NCBI GenBank assembly: GCA_946482565.1
Contig: CAMLSB010000129.1
Location: 1 to 5,352 of the forward strand
Direction of reading: 5' to 3'
DNA from: an uncultured Lysobacteraceae bacterium
Lineage (GTDB): Bacteria; Pseudomonadota; Gammaproteobacteria; Xanthomonadales; Xanthomonadaceae
Length of the DNA stretch: 5,352 bases
Part shown: piece after piece, positions 1-5,188 of the stretch
Layout of the letters: the number at the start of each line of letters is the position of its first letter
Numbering within the stretch: the first letter of the stretch is position 1
Notes under the pieces: generated by a model
The model's database searches: none
What the model was told of the DNA's origin: nothing
The model's input: the letters and a program-made list of their open reading frames with translations, nothing else
Position numbers and translations under genes: made by a program

Positions 1-16
1 CGTCCATGTAGGCTCT

Positions 17-38
17 TCGGCGCCATCCATGGCGCCGA
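17..38. repeat. Perfect palindrome with ATCCAT core
   Basis: The arms 17-26 (TCGGCGCCAT) and 29-38 (ATGGCGCCGA) are exact reverse complements around a two-base centre CC. As RNA the two central A-U pairs would open, leaving a six-base loop: AUCCAU from the plus strand or AUGGAU from the minus strand. Neither side is followed by a T-tract, so it is not a textbook intrinsic terminator. The same core, in the opposite orientation, forms the palindrome at 159-178. Small GC-rich palindromes scattered between genes are common in Xanthomonadaceae, so a dispersed repeat element is the simplest reading; copy number cannot be judged from one window. Confidence 0.75.
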
Positions 39-129
39 CGCCCCCGGAAGTCCCCACCCGCGCTCACCGCCCCTGCACGCTGCCGATTCTCGCTCTGAAC
101 TGAAAGAAGCGGGGAGCCAAGCTTGGCGC

Positions 130-243
130 GGCGGCGTGACGGCGTGTGTGTGGGCCGAGCGGGCCATGGATGGCCCGCGCCCGCGGAGTGAGTCCTGGAC
201 GACTCGTCGACGCGGCGGACCACACACACGTCGTCGCGTCGCC
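130..243 (+). repeat. Long inverted repeat, candidate structured RNA
   Basis: Bases 130-153 pair with 220-243 over 24 consecutive positions. After one G-A mismatch (154/219), 155-157 pair with 216-218. Inside lie two more hairpins. The first is 159-178, with nine-base arms GCGGGCCAT and ATGGCCCGC around GG. The second is 181-215: 181-185 pairs with 211-215, then GA faces A and G in an internal loop, then GAGTC 190-194 pairs with GACTC 201-205 around the loop CTGGAC. The parts abut with almost no unpaired bases, so an RNA would fold as a compact three-way junction. The three imperfect pairs in the main stem (134/239, 137/236, 142/231) are G-U in plus-strand RNA and C-A in minus-strand RNA, which favours plus-strand transcription. 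Weaker pairing of 110-114 with 247-251 could extend it. I recognise no known RNA family and see no clear promoter or T-rich terminator. A small palindromic mobile element or a transcription-stop structure are alternatives. The inverted repeat is certain; its RNA nature is inferred. Confidence 0.6.
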
Positions 244-302
244 CAGCCCCGGAGGCGATCACCGCTTCCGTCTGCCAGCGCCGAAGCGACTGAAACACTG
301 CG

Positions 303-1538
303 TCAGGACTGGCGAAGGGCTTCGATGGGGTCGAGCTGGGAGGCCTTGCGCGCGGGGTAGTAGCCGAAGAACAGGCCGGTCGCGATCGAGAACGCCGCGG
401 CGAGCCCGACGACCTGGCCGTTCAGGGCCACCGGCAGTTCGCTGAACTTGCCGACCAGCAACGCGCCGACCACGCCGATCGCGATGCCGATGACGCCGCC
501 GATCAGCGAGATCAGCATCGCCTCGGCGAGGAACTGCCGGCGCACGTCCTTCGGGCCCGCGCCCACGGCCATGCGCAGGCCGATCTCGCGGATGCGCTCG
601 GTCACCGACACCAGCATGATGTTCATGATGCCGATGCCCCCGATCACCAGGCAGATGGTGGCGACCGCGCCGAGCAGCTTGGACATCAGGTTGGTGGTCG
701 CGGTGCGGGTGGCCACGATCTCGCTGATGTTGCGCACGGTGAAGTCATCGTCCGCGCCGGGCTTGATCTTGTGGCGCTGGCGCAGCAGGCCCTCGACTTC
801 GGTCTGCGCGTAGGTCAGGTCGCGCGCGTCGCCGACGGTGAGCGCGATCTGCATCACCGCGCCGGGCGGCAGGCCCATGGCGCCGAGCAGGCGGCGGCGG
901 CCGGTTTCCATCGGCACCATCACCACGTCGTCCTGGTCCTGGCCGAAGCCGCCCTGGCCCTTCGCCTCGAGCGTGCCGACCACGGTGAACGGCACGCGCC
1001 CGAGCCGGATCGTTTGCCCGACGCCGCTGTCGTCGCCGAACAGCGTGCGCCGCACGGTGTCGCCGATCACCACTTCCTTGGCTGCGCTGCCGTAGGCCTG
1101 CGCGTCGAAGGCGGCGCCCTGGGCGATCTTCCAGTCGTTGATCGCGAACCAGTCGGGCTCCACGCCCTGCCAGCTGGTGGAGGCGTTGTTCTCGGCGTAC
1201 ACGACCTGGGTGTTGCCGCGCAGCGAGCCGGCGACGTACTGCACTTCCGGGATCTCGTTGCGGATCGCGCCGACATCGCCTTCGGTGAGGGTGAAGAAGC
1301 TGCTCGAACTCATGCGCGCGCCGCCCGGGCCCCGGCGCGAGCCGGGCGAAACGTCGAGGCGCTGCGAGCCCAGGCCCGACACGAGCTTGTCGATCTCGCG
1401 CTGCGTGCCCTGCCCCACCGAAACCATCACGATGACGGCGGCGATGCCGATGATCACGCCGAGCGAGGTCAGCGCGCTGCGCATCCAGTTGCCGCGCAGC
1501 GCGAACACCGCGGTGCGCAGGATATCGATCAGCGTCAT
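303..1538 (-). CDS. MacB/FtsX-type ABC transporter permease
   Basis: This is the membrane half of a MacB-type efflux pump, 411 residues long. The first transmembrane helix lies at about residues 24-41. A large periplasmic domain of the MacB_PCD type (about 45-280) follows, including QGVEPDWFAIN near 124-134, a typical MacB signature region. Three more helices fall at about 285-311, 340-362 and 375-392, giving the four-helix FtsX topology. The stretch SVTERIREIGLRMAVGA (311-327) and the ending PARKASQLDPIEALR (395-409) are hallmarks of this family. In MacB the transmembrane domains do not form a conventional import/export channel; ATP-driven motion is transmitted to the periplasm and drives substrate through MacA and an outer-membrane channel. 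The start is set by an ATGA overlap with the ATPase gene and by a good ribosome site seven bases upstream; the frame stays open further upstream, but there it is a shadow of the ATPase gene. E. coli MacB carries ATPase and permease in one chain of roughly 650 residues, whereas here they are separate. Substrate unknown: macrolides, peptides, toxins or siderophores are all handled by relatives. Confidence 0.93.
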   Translation of the reverse strand: MTLIDILRTAVFALRGNWMRSALTSLGVIIGIAAVIVMVSVGQGTQREIDKLVSGLGSQRLDVSPGSRRGPGGARMSSSSFFTLTEGDVGAIRNEIPEVQYVAGSLRGNTQVVYAENNASTSWQGVEPDWFAINDWKIAQGAAFDAQAYGSAAKEVVIGDTVRRTLFGDDSGVGQTIRLGRVPFTVVGTLEAKGQGGFGQDQDDVVMVPMETGRRRLLGAMGLPPGAVMQIALTVGDARDLTYAQTEVEGLLRQRHKIKPGADDDFTVRNISEIVATRTATTNLMSKLLGAVATICLVIGGIGIMNIMLVSVTERIREIGLRMAVGAGPKDVRRQFLAEAMLISLIGGVIGIAIGVVGALLVGKFSELPVALNGQVVGLAAAFSIATGLFFGYYPARKASQLDPIEALRQS

Positions 1539-2266
1539 GGCGCGGCTCCCTGGGCGTGCGGCTTGCCTTCCTGCAGCCGGCCTTCGTGCAGCATGCCATC
1601 GTGCATCACGTAGGTGCGGTCGGCGTGCGCGGCGACCTCGGCATCGTGGGTGATCAGCACGACCGTGTGGTCCTCGTCGCGCAGGCGCTTGAACAGCGCG
1701 AGGATCTCCTCGCCGGTTTTCGAATCGAGCGCGCCGGTCGGCTCGTCCGCGAGCAGGATCGGCGGGCGGTTGATCAGCGCGCGCGCGATCGCGACGCGCT
1801 GCTGCTGGCCGCCGGACATCTCGCTCGGGCGATGGCCGGTGCGATCGCCCAGGCCGACGGCCGCCAGCGCTTCGCGCGCCATGTCGAGGCGGTCCGCGTG
1901 CGGGACGCGCGCATAGCCCAGCGGCATCGCCACGTTGTGCAGCGCGTCCATCCGCGGCAGCAGGTTGAAGCCCTGGAACACGAAACCGATCTTGTCCCGG
2001 CGAAGCGCGGCCAGCGCTTCCTTGTCGAGGGTCGCGACATCGACGCCATCGCATTCGTAGGTGCCGCTGGTGGCCGTGTCGAGGCAGCCGATCAGGTTCA
2101 TCAGCGTCGACTTGCCGGAACCCGACGGCCCCATGATCGCGATGAACTCGCCGCGCCGCACTTCGAGGTCGACGCCGCGCAGCGCAACGACCTCGGCCGG
2201 CGTGCCCTCGGCGTAGACCTTGCCCAGCCCGCTGGTGCGGACGACGGGCGTGGACGTGGCGCTCAT
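1535..2266 (-). CDS. MacB-type ABC transporter ATP-binding protein
   Basis: This is the cytoplasmic ATPase of the pump, 243 residues, of the MacB/LolD/FtsE-like class. All nucleotide-binding motifs are intact: Walker A GPSGSGKS (46-53), Q-loop glutamine in FVFQGFNLLP (Q98), signature MSGGQQQR (150-157), Walker B ILLADEP with catalytic E175, D-loop GALD (178-181) and H-loop histidine H207 in LITHD. The phrase NLIGCLDTATSG (57-68) is typical of the MacB group. Two ATPases are expected to dimerise beneath two copies of the permease encoded immediately downstream. The ATG overlaps the adaptor's TGA as ATGA, and the gene's own TGA overlaps the permease ATG the same way. The frame is open 66 codons further upstream, but that part is arginine-rich shadow sequence inside the adaptor gene, and the family N-terminus fits the start chosen. 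No clean ribosome site precedes the ATG, which fits reinitiation after the adaptor. It corresponds to the N-terminal half of fused MacB proteins. Confidence 0.94.
   Translation of the reverse strand: MSATSTPVVRTSGLGKVYAEGTPAEVVALRGVDLEVRRGEFIAIMGPSGSGKSTLMNLIGCLDTATSGTYECDGVDVATLDKEALAALRRDKIGFVFQGFNLLPRMDALHNVAMPLGYARVPHADRLDMAREALAAVGLGDRTGHRPSEMSGGQQQRVAIARALINRPPILLADEPTGALDSKTGEEILALFKRLRDEDHTVVLITHDAEVAAHADRTYVMHDGMLHEGRLQEGKPHAQGAAP
1546..1551 (-). promoter_or_regulatory. Ribosome binding site of the permease gene
   Basis: On the minus strand AGGGAG sits seven bases before the permease ATG (1538-1536), inside the last codons of the ATPase gene. It supports the chosen start. With the ATGA overlap it points to translational coupling and balanced synthesis of the two halves of the pump. 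Confidence 0.6.
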
Positions 2267-3795
2267 TGCGCCGGCGCCGCTGCCGGACCCGCCGCGCGCT
2301 CGCCGGTGACCAGCTGATCGCCGGCCTTCACGTCGCCGGAAATCTCGGTGTCGGTGCCGTCGCTGGCGCCGATGCGCACCATCGTCTTCTGCGGCTTGCC
2401 GTCGACGAGCTTGTACACGGCGGCGCGCGTGGCGCCGACGAGCGCGGAGACCGCCGAATCCCACTGCGCGCGCTGCGCATCGGTGAGGCTGGCGCGGAAC
2501 TGCGCGAAATCCTGCTGGAAGCGATCCATCATGCGCTGGCGCATCTGCGCCTGCATCTGCCCGCCGCCGCCGCCACCGCCGCCGAAACCGCGGCCTCCAC
2601 CGAACAGCGCGTTGCCCTGCGGGCGCGGCGCGGCCTGGCGCGCGGCCTGGCGCTGCTTGATCGCCTCGGCCGCCGCGTCGAACGCCGCCTGCTGCTTCGC
2701 GTCGAGGCCGAGCCCGGTCGCCGTGCGCGCGAGGTCATCGATCACGCCCGAACCGCCACCACCGCGCGGCCCGGCCTGCGGCGCGCCGGCCGCCGCACTG
2801 TCGTCCTCGTTGGCCGGCTTGTAGCGCAGCGCGGCGTTGGCCACCTTCAGCACGTCGGCGCGCTTGCTGACCTCGATCTCCGCATTGACGGTGAGGCCGG
2901 GCAGCAGCGTGCCGTCGCTGTTGTCGACGGTGACGACCACCGGATAGGTGACGACGTTGCTCGTCGTGGTCGCCGACATCCGCACCTGGTCGACGATGCC
3001 GCGGAACTGCCGGTTCGGGAACGCATCGGCGGTGAACGTCACCACCTGGCCGTTGCGGACCTGGCCGATGTCCGATTCGTCCACGGCCAGCTCGATCTTC
3101 ATCTTCGACAGGTCTTCGGCGATCGTGAACAGTTCGGGCGCCTGCAGGCTGGCCGCGACCGTCTGGCCGGGCTCGATCGTGCGGGTCAGGATCACGCCGT
3201 CCACGGGCGAGCGGATCACGGTGCGGTTGAGGTTCACCCGCGTGGTCTGGGTCGAAGCCGTCTGCTGGCGGATCTGCGCCTGCGCGGCATTGACCTGCGC
3301 TTGTGCCTGCTCGAGCGCCGCACGCGCCAGGTCCACGTCGCTCTTCGCGACGAGCTGCTGGCCGCCGAGCGAGGCCTTGCGGTCGTAGTCGAGCTTCGCG
3401 TTCCGCAGCGACGCCTGCGCCTGCCGCAGCTGCGCCTGCGCGCTGGCGACCTGCGCGTTGCCCTGCTCGATCTGCGCCTCGTAGGTGCTGGGATCGATCT
3501 TCGCGATGACCTGGCCCTTGGTCACCTTGTCGTTGAAGTCCGCCAGCACGTCGGTCACCTGGCCGGACACCTGGCTGCCGACGGTGACGGTGGAGATCGC
3601 GCTCAGCGTGCCGGTGGCGGAAATCGCCACGCGGATGTCGCCGCGCTCCACGGCCGTGGTCCGATAGCCGCCGGCGTCGTCGGCCTTGCGGTGCATCCAC
3701 CACCAGCCGGCCGCCAGCACGAGCACGCAGGCGACGACGATGGCGATGGCTCGACGCGGACCGGGCTTGCCGGCAGCGGGACGACGGGTGGACAT
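2263..3795 (-). CDS. macA: MacA-type periplasmic efflux adaptor with a long insertion
   Basis: This is a membrane-fusion adaptor of the HlyD/MacA family, 510 residues, expected to bridge the inner-membrane pump and an outer-membrane channel. A cytoplasmic basic start precedes one membrane anchor (about 15-33), with no lipobox. The first half of the barrel-sandwich domain (about 50-105) includes GTLSAISTVTVGSQVSGQV. A glutamine/alanine-rich coiled-coil hairpin (about 105-190) follows, then the second lipoyl half with RSPVDGVILTRTIEPGQTV (195-213), and a beta-barrel domain up to ALRYKP (322-327). The membrane-proximal part resumes near VYKLVDGKPQ (460-469) and GASDGTDTEISG (476-487). Between them lies an extra segment (about 328-458) with a glycine run and LTxxQ-like motifs; E. 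coli MacA is only about 370 residues and lacks it. The protein is translationally coupled to the ATPase. Ribosome-site complementarity before the ATG is weak. The family assignment is firm and the transported substrate is unknown. Confidence 0.92.
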   Translation of the reverse strand: MSTRRPAAGKPGPRRAIAIVVACVLVLAAGWWWMHRKADDAGGYRTTAVERGDIRVAISATGTLSAISTVTVGSQVSGQVTDVLADFNDKVTKGQVIAKIDPSTYEAQIEQGNAQVASAQAQLRQAQASLRNAKLDYDRKASLGGQQLVAKSDVDLARAALEQAQAQVNAAQAQIRQQTASTQTTRVNLNRTVIRSPVDGVILTRTIEPGQTVAASLQAPELFTIAEDLSKMKIELAVDESDIGQVRNGQVVTFTADAFPNRQFRGIVDQVRMSATTTSNVVTYPVVVTVDNSDGTLLPGLTVNAEIEVSKRADVLKVANAALRYKPANEDDSAAAGAPQAGPRGGGGSGVIDDLARTATGLGLDAKQQAAFDAAAEAIKQRQAARQAAPRPQGNALFGGGRGFGGGGGGGGQMQAQMRQRMMDRFQQDFAQFRASLTDAQRAQWDSAVSALVGATRAAVYKLVDGKPQKTMVRIGASDGTDTEISGDVKAGDQLVTGERAAGPAAAPAQ

Positions 3796-3885
3796 GGTCG
3801 GATGGATCCGTGCGGGGGAGTCGCCAAGCCTAACGCGCGCGGACGCAGCCGGTTGACCGTGGCGCAGTCCACGGTCCGGTGGGCT
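3796..3885 (-). promoter_or_regulatory. Kinase-adaptor spacer with perfect 8-bp dyad
   Basis: This 90-base gap separates the kinase stop from the adaptor ATG and is where a separate pump promoter or operator would lie. It holds an exact inverted repeat, GACCGTGG (3855-3862) and CCACGGTC (3869-3876), with a six-base spacer, ten bases after the kinase stop and about 60-80 bases before the adaptor start. As RNA it is an 8-bp hairpin without a following U-tract, so it may be a weak or factor-assisted terminator or attenuator; as DNA it may be an operator. A possible -10-like TAGGCT lies at 3832-3827 on the minus strand, but no convincing -35 accompanies it (CAACCG at the right distance). The dyad is certain; the roles are inferred. 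Confidence 0.35.
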
Positions 3886-5160
3886 TCAGTCGCGCGCCTT
3901 CCCGAAGCGGATCGTCGCGACGGTCCCGCGCCCCGGCTGGCTGTCGAGGATCACCGGCCAGCCGAAGCGATCACCGAGCCGGCGCACGATCGACAGGCCC
4001 ATGCCCTTGCCGGTGATCCGGTCGGGCTCGGCGCGGTAGAACGGATCGAACGCGCGCTGCAGCGCATCGGCGGACATGCCGATGCCGGTGTCGGCGACGA
4101 CCACGCGATCCTCCTCGATCCGGACCTCGACGCGGCCGCGCTCGGTGAAGGTGCAGGCGTTGGCCAGCAGGTTGCGCAGCATCACCGCGAACACGCGCGG
4201 CGCCGCGTACAGCGATGGCGAGGCCAGTTCCGCGACCACCAGTTCCACCGGCTTTTCGCCGAGCAACGCGCGGGCGTTGGCAACTTCCTCGGCGACGACG
4301 TCGCGGACCGCGAATTCCTCGCGCTGCGGTTCGACGTCGGCCTCGCGGGCGAGGATCAGGAAGGCGTCGATCACCGATTCCATGTCGCGACCCGAGCGCT
4401 GGATCCGTGCCAGCGAGCGGCGCGCGCGCTCGGGCAGGTCGGAATCGCCCTCGAGCAGGTCGCTGGCGACGCGGATCACGGTGAGCGGCGTGCGCAGCTC
4501 GTGGCTGGCATCGCGGGTGAAGTCGCGCTCGCGGCGCACGAAGGCGCGCATGCGCTCGGCCATGCGCTGCAGCGCGCCGGCGAGGTGGCGCGCCTCGGGG
4601 CCGGCATCCGGCGGCAGCCGATCGGGGCCGAGCACGGTCGGATCCGGATCCATCGGGTCCCACTCGCGGACCGCGCGCGCGATCCAGTCCAGTGGCGCGA
4701 CGATGCGCTTGGCATTGCGATAGGTGAACAACGCGCTCGCGGCCAGCGCCAGCAGCGCCAGCAGCACGGGCGCCGCGACCATCTGCGCCGAGCGCAGGTT
4801 CGCTTCGCTGCGCGGGTAGGACAGCACCAGGCGCGTGTCGCCGCGCACGTCCACCATCGCGATCTGGTGCTCGAGCAGGTGCATGCCCGGCGGCAACGCG
4901 CGCAGGCCTTGCGGGATCGGGGAATCGTCGCTGCCGGCGGCGACATAGCCGCGCAGGCGCGACTCGAAGGGCGGTTGCCAGGCCGGGTCCGTCGCGCGTC
5001 GCTGCCAGAAGAAGTCGACCTCCTCCTGCAAGGCGTGCCGCGCGATCTCCTGCCGCGCCAGGATCACCGTCACCCACGTCCCGGACACGATCACCAGGCT
5101 GGCGATCGCGACCTGGAGCATGAACGCCAACCGCAGCCTGCGCGGCAACCCCTCCGCCAT
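3886..5160 (-). CDS. Membrane sensor histidine kinase
   Basis: This is a 424-residue sensor kinase of the HAMP/HisKA/HATPase_c type. It should autophosphorylate and pass the phosphate to the regulator encoded just upstream. A first membrane helix (about 11-34) and a second (about 127-147) enclose a periplasmic sensor region of roughly 90 residues with no domain I can name. A HAMP-like linker (148-205) follows. The phospho-acceptor H220 lies in DASHELRTPLTV, and the dimerisation helices run to about 272. The ATP-binding domain shows an N-box NLLANACTFT (330-339), G1 ADTGIGM (356-362), F-box FDPFYR (371-376) and G2 GKGMGLS (384-390), so it looks catalytically complete. The ATG follows the regulator's stop by 28 bases, with GGGGGA three bases before it on the minus strand, so the two are almost certainly co-transcribed. 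The HAMP connector is unusually rich in Asp and Pro (168-188). The position beside a MacAB-type pump suggests it senses pump substrates or envelope stress, but the sequence alone does not reveal the ligand. Confidence 0.93.
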   Translation of the reverse strand: MAEGLPRRLRLAFMLQVAIASLVIVSGTWVTVILARQEIARHALQEEVDFFWQRRATDPAWQPPFESRLRGYVAAGSDDSPIPQGLRALPPGMHLLEHQIAMVDVRGDTRLVLSYPRSEANLRSAQMVAAPVLLALLALAASALFTYRNAKRIVAPLDWIARAVREWDPMDPDPTVLGPDRLPPDAGPEARHLAGALQRMAERMRAFVRRERDFTRDASHELRTPLTVIRVASDLLEGDSDLPERARRSLARIQRSGRDMESVIDAFLILAREADVEPQREEFAVRDVVAEEVANARALLGEKPVELVVAELASPSLYAAPRVFAVMLRNLLANACTFTERGRVEVRIEEDRVVVADTGIGMSADALQRAFDPFYRAEPDRITGKGMGLSIVRRLGDRFGWPVILDSQPGRGTVATIRFGKARD

Positions 5161-5188
5161 GATTCCCCCGCCCCCGGATGCCTCCGGC

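Larger units (their letters stand above)
1..302. other. Non-coding intergenic region rich in inverted repeats
   Basis: This is the stretch beyond the 3' end of the permease gene. I see no credible coding sequence on either strand. The open frames starting at 136 and 146 on the plus strand translate into arginine-, proline- and serine-rich protein with no recognisable family, and they run on antisense into the permease gene. What it does hold is structure: a palindrome at 17-38, a long inverted repeat with internal hairpins between about 110 and 251, a 12-bp palindrome at 116-127, and a small 6-bp hairpin at 263-288. No outer-membrane channel gene, tRNA or rRNA signature is visible. The gene beyond the left edge is unknown, so the region could be a convergent or a tandem intergenic spacer. 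Confidence 0.7.

Noticed and set aside
116..127. 12-bp palindrome GCCAAGCTTGGC
   Set aside because: Too short to mean much alone in this sequence; it may be a minor side hairpin of the structured element.
263..288. Hairpin just past the permease stop (CGCTTC with GAAGCG) as an intrinsic terminator
   Set aside because: Only six base pairs with a 14-base loop and no T-tract on either strand, so it is not supportable as a terminator.
136..445. Two short plus-strand open frames across the intergenic structure
   Set aside because: Arg/Pro/Ser-rich products without recognisable motifs, no ribosome site, and they run antisense into the permease. The region is better explained by its inverted repeats.
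771..1613. 280-codon open frame on the plus strand, antisense to the permease
   Set aside because: Composition is His/Arg/Ala-rich with no family motifs. The opposite strand encodes an unmistakable permease, and antisense frames stay open because codon third positions are G/C-rich.
1539..2054. Upstream extension of the permease frame
   Set aside because: The extension is Arg-rich shadow of the ATPase gene; the ATGA overlap, ribosome site and family N-terminus all favour the start at 1538.
2267..2464. Upstream extension of the ATPase frame by 66 codons
   Set aside because: The extra residues are Arg/Gly-rich and overlap the adaptor's C-terminal coding region; normal ATPases of this class start where the ATGA places it.
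2560..2601. CCGCCG-like simple repeat
   Set aside because: It is the coding sequence of a glycine-rich linker in the adaptor, not an independent repeat element.
2735..3703. 322-codon alternative minus-strand frame inside macA
   Set aside because: The translation is Arg/Gly/Asp-rich and low in complexity, a frame-shifted shadow of the adaptor gene.
3971..5077. 368-codon alternative minus-strand frame inside the kinase gene
   Set aside because: Arg/Ala-rich shadow with no domains; the kinase frame holds every expected catalytic motif.
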